A stretch of 64,000 nt of DNA from Actinomyces qiguomingii (lineage in GTDB: Bacteria > Actinomycetota > Actinomycetes > Actinomycetales > Actinomycetaceae), in contig NZ_CP025228.1 in assembly GCF_004102025.1 (NCBI RefSeq), forward strand, positions 1,612,001-1,676,000, in the 5' to 3' direction. The notes beneath the pieces are model-generated. The model saw only the letters and a program-made list of their open reading frames with translations. It was not told the origin of the DNA and ran no database searches. Positions 7,538 to 14,896 of this stretch are shown here, one piece after another; position 1 is the first letter of the stretch, and each line of letters begins with the position of its first letter. Position numbers and translations under genes: made by a program.

Positions 7538-8518
7538 ATGGACGAGAGTTCGCAACCCGGCGAGTCTCCCGCCGTGCGAGCCGTGAATGTGAGGCGCTCA
7601 ATTGGGGGAAGACCGGTGCTCGCCGGACTGACCCTGGAGATCGGGCGTGGCAGCGTTTTCGGCCTGCTGGGCCCCAACGGGTCCGGCAAGACCACCAGTG
7701 TCCGGCTGCTCACGGGGCTGATTCCTGCGGACTCCGGGAGGATAGAACTACTGGGCAGAACGGTTACCCGCGACAGTGCACCGAGCCTGCGCTCCCGCGT
7801 GGGCGTGCAGTCCGACTACTCCCTCTACCAGGAGCTAAGTCTGCGCGAGAACCTCGCCTTCTGGGGTGAGCTTATGGGAATGAAGGCCGATCATGTGCGT
7901 ACCCGCACCGAGGAGCTCGCCGAGATGTTCGGCCTCGCCGAGCGACTGGATTCCAGGCTCGGAGAGTTCAGCAAGGGTATGGCGCTTAAGGCCGTTTTGG
8001 CGCGCACGCTCCTGGCGCGCCCGGAAGTCGTCTTTCTTGATGAGCCGACGGCGGGTCTGGACCCCGAGGCCGCCGAGGAACTCCTCGAATACCTGCGCCG
8101 GATCGCGGACCAGGGCGCAGCGGTATTCGTGTGCACCCATCAACTGCACGGATTCGCGAATGTATGTGATCTAGTAGGCATCCTCGATCAAGGGCGTCTG
8201 GTTGCTCAAGGCGCAGTCGATGAGCTCATCCGCAGGCGTTGGCCCACCGCGGTTCTGGATGTTTCTACTCCGGACGTCCGGGAGGCGCTGGATGCTGCCG
8301 GACCGGACGCATACCTCTCCCGAGGGGTGGTTTGTATTCCTCTTCCCGACGACGCCCCCGGTGATCCTAATCGTGCGGCCCGATTGGTTGCCGACCTGGT
8401 TGCCGCCGGTGTGCGCGTGAACGCGGCGACTCCTAGATCCCACTCGCTCAAGGAACTGTATTTCGCAACCATTCAAGACGGCCCGGAACAAAACGGCAAC
8501 ACGCACCATCCCTTATAG
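7538..8518 (+). CDS. ABC transporter ATP-binding protein (multidrug/NatA-like)
   Basis: ATPase of a second ABC-2 transporter, 326 residues. Walker A is LLGPNGSGKTT (about 48-58), the signature is FSKGMALKAVLAR, Walker B is VVFLDEPTAGLDPEAAEEL and the H-loop is CTHQLHG. A C-terminal extension of about 100 residues (TAVLDVSTPDVREALDAAGP onward) resembles the regulatory tail of drug and bacitracin exporters. I chose the ATG at 7538 because GGGGGAGGG lies just before it. An upstream TTG at 7481 has no such site. It follows the first permease by 57 bp and may share its promoter, so one GntR regulator may govern both transporters. Confidence 0.9.
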   Translation: MDESSQPGESPAVRAVNVRRSIGGRPVLAGLTLEIGRGSVFGLLGPNGSGKTTSVRLLTGLIPADSGRIELLGRTVTRDSAPSLRSRVGVQSDYSLYQELSLRENLAFWGELMGMKADHVRTRTEELAEMFGLAERLDSRLGEFSKGMALKAVLARTLLARPEVVFLDEPTAGLDPEAAEELLEYLRRIADQGAAVFVCTHQLHGFANVCDLVGILDQGRLVAQGAVDELIRRRWPTAVLDVSTPDVREALDAAGPDAYLSRGVVCIPLPDDAPGDPNRAARLVADLVAAGVRVNAATPRSHSLKELYFATIQDGPEQNGNTHHPL

Positions 8519-8526
8519 GAGCATTC

Positions 8527-9357
8527 ATGACCGGAGTAATCGAACAGCCTTCCCGCGCCCGGGTGAAGGCGCTGATTCGCAACGAGTGGAGGAGGGCTCT
8601 GCGCGATGTCAACGCCCTGGTCCCCGTAGTGCTGTTCCCGGTGCTGTTCAATGTTCTGCTACCGGGACTGGCCGTCGGACTGGTGGCGAACTCTGGGGAC
8701 GCCGTCAAGCAGCTACACGGGATGGAGGCCTTCTTGGAGCGTGTGGGTGCGGCGGTTGCACCGGGTTCGGGAACTCAGGAGATCATAATCACGGCCATAA
8801 CGATGTATGTCTTCGCTCCCATGTTCCTTCTCATTCCGATGGTGGTCGCCACCGCCAGCGCCTCCGCGGCATTCGTGGGGGAGCGTGAACGGCGTACTCT
8901 CGACGGTCTGCTTTACGGGCCGGCCTCCATCCGCGAGATCTTCCTGGCCAAGACTCTGGCCTCCACCATTCCGGCCGTGGTAGTCACCTGGATCGTTTTC
9001 GTGGTCTTCACCGCGATAGTCAACGTCGCCGGGTGGCCGGTCATGGGGAGCGTCTTCTTCCCCGATCTGACCTGGGTGGTCGCCGTCGCCGCACTGATAC
9101 CGCTTCTGGCCTTCGTCATAGTCGGGTCTATCGTGGCCATCTCTAACAGGGCGCGCTCGGTGCAGTCCGCTCAGGGGGTGGTCGTCTTCTTCTTTCTGCC
9201 GCTGGTGGCTTCGATCATCTCCCAAGCCACCGGTGCGATTCTCCTCAACCATACTTTTGTAGCGTTTACGGGTGTAGCGCTGGCGCTACTCGCAGGTCTG
9301 GTCTACCGGATCCTCGGCCGTGTCGTTGACGACCCCGATCTAGTGCTTAAGACCTGA
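8527..9357 (+). CDS. ABC-2 type permease
   Basis: 276-residue membrane protein with an N-terminal cytoplasmic amphipathic segment (VKALIRNEWRRALRDVNALV) typical of ABC-2 permeases. It has about six hydrophobic segments, including VVLFPVLFNVLLPGLAVGLV, FAPMFLLIPMVVATASASAA, TIPAVVVTWIVFVVFTAIVN and VAVAALIPLLAFVIVGSIVA. GERERRTLDGLLYGPAS is the conserved ABC-2 loop. It starts 8 bp after the ATPase stop with AGGAG upstream and is the membrane partner of that ATPase. Substrate unknown. Confidence 0.88.
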   Translation: MTGVIEQPSRARVKALIRNEWRRALRDVNALVPVVLFPVLFNVLLPGLAVGLVANSGDAVKQLHGMEAFLERVGAAVAPGSGTQEIIITAITMYVFAPMFLLIPMVVATASASAAFVGERERRTLDGLLYGPASIREIFLAKTLASTIPAVVVTWIVFVVFTAIVNVAGWPVMGSVFFPDLTWVVAVAALIPLLAFVIVGSIVAISNRARSVQSAQGVVVFFFLPLVASIISQATGAILLNHTFVAFTGVALALLAGLVYRILGRVVDDPDLVLKT

Positions 9358-9363
9358 CTTCCC

Positions 9364-9382
9364 CCGGGTGACCCGGAGTTTT
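9364..9382 (+). terminator. Short hairpin with T tract between convergent genes
   Basis: CCGGG-TGA-CCCGG followed by AGTTTT. The stem is short, so this is a weak candidate terminator for the ABC operon, which converges on mnmA. Confidence 0.4.
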
Positions 9383-9389
9383 GATTGGC

Positions 9390-10508
9390 TTAGGCGACCG
9401 TCGCCTGGGCCAGCACCCGGCCCCCGTCTTCCCCGCCATAGACGACGACGCTCTGGCCAGCGGCCAGGCCCCGCAAGGGCTGGCGTAGCACGGCGTGCAG
9501 CGTGCCGGCGGTGGTGTCTACGGTCACGTCGGCGGGCACCGGGCGGCCGTGGGCGCGCACCTGTACGGCCACGTCCTGCCAGCCGGCGCCGTCGGGAAGC
9601 GAATCGGGCCGGTCCAGCAGCACCAGGTCCTTGCCATCGACCACGGTGCGCTGCAGCAGTTCGGCGGAGCCGACCACGACCTCATTGGTACTCGGACGTG
9701 TGGCGATCACGTAGCGGGGACGGCCGTCGGCGGCGGGACGGGTTAGGCCCAGTCCCTTGCGCTGGCCGACGGTGAAGCCGAAGTAGCCGTCGTGGGTGCC
9801 GAGCACCTCACCGTCGGGGGAGACGAGGTTGCCCTCCTGAACGCCGAGGCTGCGCTGCAGGAAGCCGCGGGTATCGCCGTCGGCGACGAAGCAGATGTCG
9901 TAGGAGTCCGGCTTGTCCGCCACCGGCAGGCCGCGGCGCTCCGCCTCGGCGCGCACCGCGGCCTTGGACGGGGCATCGCCGAGGGGGAAGATTGCTCGGG
10001 AGAGGCCCTCGCGTCCGGAGACGGCCAGCACGTAGGACTGGTCCTTGGCCACATCGGCAGCGCGGTGCAGCTCCAGGGAATCGACCTGGCCGGGCTGGCC
10101 GTAGGCGGCGCCGCCGTGTAGGCGGGCGTAGTGACCGGTGACGACGGCGTCGAATCCCAAGGCGAGGCCGCGCTCCAGCAGTACGTCGAACTTGACCCGT
10201 TCATTGCAGCGAACGCACGGGTTGGGGGTGCGGCCGGCGCGGTACTCGGACAGGAAGTCGGCGACCACCCGCTCCTCGAACTCCTCCGACAGATCCCACA
10301 CATAGAAGGGGATACCCAGGATCTCGGCGGCCCAGCGGGCATCGCCGGCGTCCTCGATGGAGCAGCAGCCGCGGGCTCCGGAGCGGGCGGCGGCCCGGTT
10401 ACGGGTCAGAGCCATGTGTACGCCGACCACCTCGTGGCCGGCCTCGACGACGCGCGCCGCGGCAACGGCGGAGTCGACTCCGCCGGACATGGCAGCCAGT
10501 ACCCGCAC
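9390..10508 (-). CDS. mnmA: tRNA-specific 2-thiouridylase MnmA
   Basis: Makes the 2-thio group of wobble uridine in tRNAs for Lys, Glu and Gln, using sulfur passed from a cysteine desulfurase. 372 residues. The PP-loop ATP site is [12 protein letters not shown] at the N-terminus. The two catalytic cysteines are in [12 protein letters not shown] (about residue 100) and [15 protein letters not shown] (about 205). GHYAR and [12 protein letters not shown] are also conserved. The GTG start at 10508 is chosen because GGAAGGAG lies 6 nt upstream and the family begins at this point. A longer frame upstream is not conserved. A cysteine desulfurase gene lies on the same strand further upstream, but is separated by a two-gene segment. 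Confidence 0.94.
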   Translation of the reverse strand: MRVLAAMSGGVDSAVAAARVVEAGHEVVGVHMALTRNRAAARSGARGCCSIEDAGDARWAAEILGIPFYVWDLSEEFEERVVADFLSEYRAGRTPNPCVRCNERVKFDVLLERGLALGFDAVVTGHYARLHGGAAYGQPGQVDSLELHRAADVAKDQSYVLAVSGREGLSRAIFPLGDAPSKAAVRAEAERRGLPVADKPDSYDICFVADGDTRGFLQRSLGVQEGNLVSPDGEVLGTHDGYFGFTVGQRKGLGLTRPAADGRPRYVIATRPSTNEVVVGSAELLQRTVVDGKDLVLLDRPDSLPDGAGWQDVAVQVRAHGRPVPADVTVDTTAGTLHAVLRQPLRGLAAGQSVVVYGGEDGGRVLAQATVA

Positions 10509-10656
10509 GTGTGCTCCTTCCGCCGTATTAGTTCTGCAGGTGCCCGGGTGGGCGGGTTGCAGCCTACCGCCATGGGTGGGCTTGCGTGATGTTGGGCAGA
10601 ACACCTCTGGACGCTGGATGCGCCGGGTAACTGCAGCCGGGATGCGCATAGGCGAA

Positions 10657-10679
10657 CGCGTTCAAGGTCGTTTGGTTAG
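10657..10679 (+). repeat. Possible degenerate 22-bp repeat at the mnmA side of the DUF6318/PKD segment
   Basis: CGCGTTC, two extra bases, then GGTCGTTT match the forward unit (CGAGTTC then GGTCGATA) with one gap and two substitutions. It overlaps the stop codon of the PKD-protein gene and has the orientation expected for the left end of an element whose right end is the array at 12334-12367. The match is weak. Confidence 0.3.
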
Positions 10680-11530
10680 TGTCCTTGTTGGGTTTCGGCT
10701 TGGTCGGTGAGGTAGGTGATGGTGCGGACGATGTTGTAGGGGGTGGTGGTGTTGGTGGTGGTGATGGTTCCGACCACGGGGGTGGTGGTGCCGCCGTTGG
10801 GGGTGTAGGTGGCTTTCCAGGTGGTGGTAAGGGTGGTGGTGACGTCGGTGGCGGTGCGGGTGTAGCGGTGGGTGAGGGTCTGGTTGGGCCAGGGTGCGCC
10901 GGGGTCGGTGGTGGTTGTGGTGGTGCCGTCTCCCCAGTTCCAGGTGTAGGAGGTGGGGGTGGCGTGGATGGTTACTTCGGTTCCGGCTACGGTGGTGGTC
11001 AGGACCTGGGTGTCGGGGCTGGTGTAGACGATGAAGTCCTTGGTCAGCAGTACTTCTGGGCCCGGCGGCTGGCGGGTGATGCCTGAGCCCTCGGCCAGCA
11101 GGGTGGACACATCGGCGGCAGTGACCTTAACCACCACGGTGGTGCCGTCGGAGGCTTGGACGCTGGTTGCCGCCGCGGCATCGGTGGCGCACTCGTCAGG
11201 ATCAAGCACAACAGCACGCATTCCGACGTTCACGCCCATTCTCATACCGAAGCACATGGCATAAGACAAACTCGCCATAAAAGCGGCCCTCTCATCGAAC
11301 ACCCCACCAGTGCCGCCCTCAACAGTGACACCGCCCCCACCCGACCCACCCGGAACCGACACCACCACATCATAAGACACCCCACCAGAAACAATCACCG
11401 AATTTGCTACAGCTTTGGCGTGTACTTGGTTGGGTGAGTTGTTGTTGGCTGCGAATGCTGGTGAGATTGTGGAGGTAAACAATAGCAAAATTGCGAGAAT
11501 GGCTTTAGGTGTCGCATTTGAGTGAATCAT
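10676..11530 (-). CDS. Secreted PKD-domain protein
   Basis: 284-residue protein with an N-terminal signal peptide (ILAILLLFTSTISPAFA, cleavage after about residue 27), so exported. The middle, about 35-170, is Val/Gly/Thr-rich and unrecognised. The C-terminal part has a PKD-like beta-sandwich with the diagnostic YTWNWGDGTTT followed by LTHRYTRTATDVTTTLTTTW. It ends in Thr-rich strands without an LPXTG motif or membrane anchor. I chose the ATG at 11530 because it gives the signal peptide and overlaps the stop of the upstream lipoprotein gene (ATGA). DNA at about 11400-11530 is visibly lower in GC than its neighbours. PKD domains usually bind proteins or polysaccharides outside the cell. The function here is unknown. 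Confidence 0.75.
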   Translation of the reverse strand: MIHSNATPKAILAILLLFTSTISPAFAANNNSPNQVHAKAVANSVIVSGGVSYDVVVSVPGGSGGGGVTVEGGTGGVFDERAAFMASLSYAMCFGMRMGVNVGMRAVVLDPDECATDAAAATSVQASDGTTVVVKVTAADVSTLLAEGSGITRQPPGPEVLLTKDFIVYTSPDTQVLTTTVAGTEVTIHATPTSYTWNWGDGTTTTTTDPGAPWPNQTLTHRYTRTATDVTTTLTTTWKATYTPNGGTTTPVVGTITTTNTTTPYNIVRTITYLTDQAETQQGH

Positions 11531-12183
11531 TCTGGTTCGCCTGCTTCTATCGTCCAGTCGTGGCCTCGCCAATACATCTGGATTAACAGTGGACCTTCTG
11601 ACTTTTCTACCGTTCGTGAAGGTTTGTTGCTGCCTGGGTTCTCGGTGTGGGCTTGAGACACCACGTTGATTCGTATGACGTAGCGGTTGGGATCGGTATC
11701 GTCGATCCGCCAACCTAAGGCGGTTATCTCTTGAACCCACGGATCTGCCCAACCGTCGATGTCGTGCAGTGCTGCAGCATCATTCATTGCGTTGTTGCAG
11801 AATTCGCAGTTGTCGTCACTCATGTTCTTCCAGGCGTCGAGGTCGCCAGTCGCGTACATGTAGGGGAACAGGCTGAGGAAGTATGTGGCTGCGGTGATGG
11901 CGCCTTCGGGGGTGAACTGTGGGGTGTAGGGATCAGGCGGCTCCATGGCCAGGGCGGTGGCTCTGGCCGCGGCCTGTTCCGGCGACAGCGTGGGCGCGGC
12001 ACTAGCACTGACAGTCGCTGATGGGGTCCAGGTGGGACTGAAACCACTGGTGGCGCTTCCACGCGAACAACCCCCACCCAGTGCCAGCCAGGCAACCACC
12101 ACGGACAAGGCCGCCAGACGAGCGAACCCGACCGCAGCCCGGCGCCGATGCGGCATCGAATGGAGTAAGGGGACGGTAGACAT
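11527..12183 (-). CDS. DUF6318-like lipoprotein
   Basis: 218-residue predicted lipoprotein. The N-terminus has a basic stretch (MPHRRRAAVGFARL), a hydrophobic segment (AALSVVVAWLALGGG) and a Cys at residue 39 as the likely lipid attachment site, followed by a Ser/Thr/Pro linker. The C-terminal domain contains ATYFLSLFPYMYATGDLDAW and DDNCEFCNNAMNDAAALH, with a CxxC pair, and ends in IQMYWRGHDWTIEAGEPE. I recognise this as the actinobacterial DUF6318 type, an NTF2-like fold by appearance. GAGGAGG lies about 9 nt before the ATG at 12183. It is first in a two-gene operon with the PKD protein. Base composition is lower in GC than the flanking housekeeping genes. Confidence 0.7.
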   Translation of the reverse strand: MSTVPLLHSMPHRRRAAVGFARLAALSVVVAWLALGGGCSRGSATSGFSPTWTPSATVSASAAPTLSPEQAAARATALAMEPPDPYTPQFTPEGAITAATYFLSLFPYMYATGDLDAWKNMSDDNCEFCNNAMNDAAALHDIDGWADPWVQEITALGWRIDDTDPNRYVIRINVVSQAHTENPGSNKPSRTVEKSEGPLLIQMYWRGHDWTIEAGEPE

Positions 12184-12333
12184 AACGGGCACGGCCTCCT
12201 CGGTGAGGACCCTAACGGGACTAACAGGCGCGCCAGCCAAAGCGCCGACGCCAGGCAACCGTACCCACACACCCACCACAACCGCCACCCCCAACCAACA
12301 CCCTGTGGAAAACCCATCGCACCCCGGCCACAA

Positions 12334-12367
12334 CAACCGAACTCGATGGTTATATCGACCGAACTCG
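12334..12367 (-). repeat. 22-bp tandem repeat array, reverse orientation (about 1.5 units)
   Basis: On the minus strand a full unit runs 12367-12346 with the same sequence as the unit at 166, followed by a partial unit to 12334. The cysteine desulfurase stop codon (12350-12352) is inside it, so the last codons of that gene are repeat sequence. Confidence 0.85.
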
Positions 12368-13615
12368 ACGGGAGGGAGGGGTACTACTCCTGTGCCTGAA
12401 CTGCCGGGCTCGGCGAGCGGCGTCCACGGCGTCGGGCAAGACCGCCAGCAGGCGCTCAACATCCTCGGCACTCGTCTCCCGGCCCATGGAGCAGCGCAGC
12501 GTCGCCCGTGCCGCCTCCTCGTCGTAACCCATCGCCAGCATGACGTGGCTCGGCTGCGAAACCCCCGCATGGCAGGCCGACCCGGCCGAAACGTCGATAC
12601 CCGCCATATCCAGCGCCATGAGCAGCGCCTCGGCGTCGGCATCCTCCACCCACAGGTGGGCCGTGCCGGGCAGGTGCGTCGCATCATCGGGCAGGGTCGC
12701 GTGCACACCCGCCAGTGCCGTCGCCTCAGCCAGCAGGCGCGCGCGCAGCGCCTCCAGCCGTGCCGCCTCCGCCGCCAGCTCGGCCACGGTCAGCTCCACG
12801 GCCAGGGCCAGTGCCCGCGCCCCGACCACGTCCTGCGTGCCCGAGCGCAGTCCCCGCTCCTGGCGCCCGCCCCCGGTGGGCGCCACCAGGGAGAAGTCTC
12901 GCCGCGCAATCAGGGCGCCGACGCCCACCGGCGCCCCGAGCTTGTGCCCGCTCAGCGACAGCGCGTCCAGCCCCGAGCCGTGAAAGTCCAGCGGCACCCG
13001 GCCCACCGACGCCACCGCATCGGTGTGCACGGGCACGTACCCTGGCGCGCCCGGACGGCCCGTCCCAGTCGCAGCGCGTACCGCCGCCACGATCCCGGCC
13101 AGATCCTGCACCAGACCGGTCTCGTTATTCGCCGCCATCACGCTCACCAGGGCGGCCCCGTCCGCCAGCGCCGGCCCGAGCGCGCTGACGGGTACCCGTC
13201 CGGCGCCGTCCACGGGCAGCTGCACATGCTCGCCGCCCAACTGCGCTGCGGCGGTGCGTGCACTGTCCAGCACCGCCGGATGCTCGATCGGGGAGGTGAT
13301 TACGCGCGGGCGTTCAACCCCGGCGGCCCGGGCCGCCAGCACCCGCCCAGCGACCGCCAACGCATCCGCTTCCGTACCGCCGCCGGTGAAGATCACCTCA
13401 TGCGGATCCACCCCCAGCGCCGCAGCCAGCCGGGAACGCGCCCGGGCCAACATCGCCCCGATCCGGCGCCCCGAGGCGTGCTGCGCCGCCGGATTCGCCC
13501 ACCCGCCCAGGCCATCGGCCAGATCGCGGGCCACCTGTTCGGCCACCTCAGCCCGTATGGGTGTGGTGGCGGCATGATCGAGGTAGACGCGCGTGACGGC
13601 GCTTCCGGAACTCAT
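12350..13615 (-). CDS. Cysteine desulfurase (IscS/NifS-like)
   Basis: PLP enzyme that takes sulfur from cysteine as a persulfide, here most likely for MnmA tRNA thiolation and Fe-S assembly. 421 residues. Visible are YLDHAATTP at the N-terminus, VIFTGGGTEADALAVAGRV, the PLP lysine in SLSGHKLGAPVGVGAL (about 222) and the catalytic Cys in SAGSACHAGVSQPSHVML (about 348). RCSMGRETSAEDVERLLAVL closes the fold. The last residues (SRRVRSI) are encoded by a 22-bp repeat, which also supplies the TAA stop, so the native C-terminus was probably replaced. A TACGCT hexamer 6 nt before the ATG and no ribosome binding site suggest leaderless translation. Confidence 0.92.
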   Translation of the reverse strand: MSSGSAVTRVYLDHAATTPIRAEVAEQVARDLADGLGGWANPAAQHASGRRIGAMLARARSRLAAALGVDPHEVIFTGGGTEADALAVAGRVLAARAAGVERPRVITSPIEHPAVLDSARTAAAQLGGEHVQLPVDGAGRVPVSALGPALADGAALVSVMAANNETGLVQDLAGIVAAVRAATGTGRPGAPGYVPVHTDAVASVGRVPLDFHGSGLDALSLSGHKLGAPVGVGALIARRDFSLVAPTGGGRQERGLRSGTQDVVGARALALAVELTVAELAAEAARLEALRARLLAEATALAGVHATLPDDATHLPGTAHLWVEDADAEALLMALDMAGIDVSAGSACHAGVSQPSHVMLAMGYDEEAARATLRCSMGRETSAEDVERLLAVLPDAVDAARRARQFRHRSSTPPSRRVRSI

Positions 13616-13665
13616 GCGGGCAGCGTATCCGTCCCACCCAATCCGGTCACAGATAGGCTGCCCGC
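13616..13665. promoter_or_regulatory. Compact divergent promoter region, cysteine desulfurase / nudC
   Basis: Only 50 bp separate the two starts. On each strand a TANNNT hexamer (TACGCT at 13627-13622 on the minus strand, TAGGCT at 13654-13659 on the plus strand) is followed by the same 6-base GCCCGC and then ATG. The -35 regions must overlap, which implies that the two promoters influence each other. Confidence 0.6.
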
Positions 13666-14802
13666 ATGACCTCCGCGCCGCAGCCCGACCCTGTCCGCCC
13701 AGCATCCGCGCCCGGACCGAATGGAGCCGCGGCCCGCTCCCTGTCCCGCGCCACCACCGACCGCGACGCCTCTCGCCGCGGCGAGCCGGACCTGCTGGAC
13801 CGGCTGGCCGCCGATCCCGACACCCGCCTGCTGCTGGTGGATGCTCGCGGCCGCATAGCACTGGATACCCCGGTCACCGCCGCCGACCCGCCCGACGACG
13901 GCCTCGCGCCCGCCGCCCCGCACGACCGTGACGCCGCCGTCTGGCGGCCCGGACGTGCCGATTCCACTGGCGCCGCCCGTCCCCGGCTCGCGCCCCTGAC
14001 CGCCACCGACCTCGACGTCACCGGCCTGACCTGCTTCTACCTGGGGCGCGAACAGGGCACCGGCACCGGCGACGCCGCCGGGGCGGCCTGGATCGCCGCC
14101 GTCGTCCCCGCCGACGACCTCGCCTCAACCACCGACGCCGAGGGCGCCGGGAACCCCCACCCCGCCCTCAGCGCCGTCCTGGACCGCTACCCGCTGTCCG
14201 CACTGCGGGCCGTCGGCGCGGAACTGGACGCCCACGACGCCGGGCTGGCAACCCCCGCCAGCGCCCTAGCCGCCTGGCACGCCCGCTCCGGCTTTTGTGC
14301 CCTGTGCGGCGGCCGCACCCGGATCGTCCAGGCCGGGTGGGCGCGGCTGTGCACCAACTGCGATGCCCTCAGTTTCCCCCGCACCGACCCCGCCGTCATC
14401 ATGGCCGTTACCGACGACGCCGACCGCATCGTCCTGGTCCACGGCGCCACCTGGGATCGGCATCGCTACTCCACCGTTGCAGGCTTCGTGGAGGCGGGGG
14501 AGTCCGCGGAGGCCGCCGTCGCCCGCGAGGTCGCCGAGGAGACCGGGCTGAAAGTCGCCAGTGTGGAGTTCGTCGCCTCTCAGCCCTGGCCCTTCCCCCG
14601 CTCTCTCATGCTCGGCTACCGGGCCCGCCTGGCGCCCGGCGAGCACCTGGCCCGCCCCGACGGCAATGAGGTGACCGACACCGTCGTGCTCAGCCGCGTT
14701 GAACTCGCCGAGGCCATCGCCGCTGGCGCCGTGGTCCTGCCCGGCCCCACCTCCATTGCCCGGATGCTGATAGAGGACTGGTATGGCGGTCCCATCGGCT
14801 GA
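13666..14802 (+). CDS. nudC: NADH/NAD+ pyrophosphatase, Nudix, NudC type
   Basis: Hydrolyses NAD(H) to NMN(H) and AMP and in some bacteria removes NAD caps from RNA. 378 residues. An N-terminal domain of about 200 residues precedes a zinc ribbon (CALCGG at about 212 and LCTNCDALSFPRTDPAVIM), then the Nudix box GFVEAGESAEAAVAREVAEE (about 272-291) with a following TGLKV, and SQPWPFPRSLMLGY, the SQPWPFPxS block that defines the NudC group. The gene is divergent from cysteine desulfurase. TAGGCT 6 nt before the ATG and no Shine-Dalgarno suggest a leaderless mRNA. It precedes uvrD2, as in mycobacteria. Confidence 0.93.
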   Translation: MTSAPQPDPVRPASAPGPNGAAARSLSRATTDRDASRRGEPDLLDRLAADPDTRLLLVDARGRIALDTPVTAADPPDDGLAPAAPHDRDAAVWRPGRADSTGAARPRLAPLTATDLDVTGLTCFYLGREQGTGTGDAAGAAWIAAVVPADDLASTTDAEGAGNPHPALSAVLDRYPLSALRAVGAELDAHDAGLATPASALAAWHARSGFCALCGGRTRIVQAGWARLCTNCDALSFPRTDPAVIMAVTDDADRIVLVHGATWDRHRYSTVAGFVEAGESAEAAVAREVAEETGLKVASVEFVASQPWPFPRSLMLGYRARLAPGEHLARPDGNEVTDTVVLSRVELAEAIAAGAVVLPGPTSIARMLIEDWYGGPIG

Positions 14803-14896
14803 TTGCCCACTCGCGCGTGCCAGGACCGGCCCCGCCGCGGCCGGCGGGAGAGGTGCCGGCTAATCGTGTCAGCCAGGCGTGGCAGGCTGGGCCGCG

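Noticed and set aside
10680..11000. GGTGGTGGTG-type repeats as a microsatellite or CRISPR-like array
   Set aside because: They are Thr/Pro codons of the PKD protein. No spacer-repeat regularity and no cas genes anywhere in the window.
11945..13669. 574-codon open frame on the plus strand opposite cysteine desulfurase and the lipoprotein gene
   Set aside because: Arg/Pro/His-rich and without domains. It is the antisense shadow of high-GC genes whose own motifs are clear.
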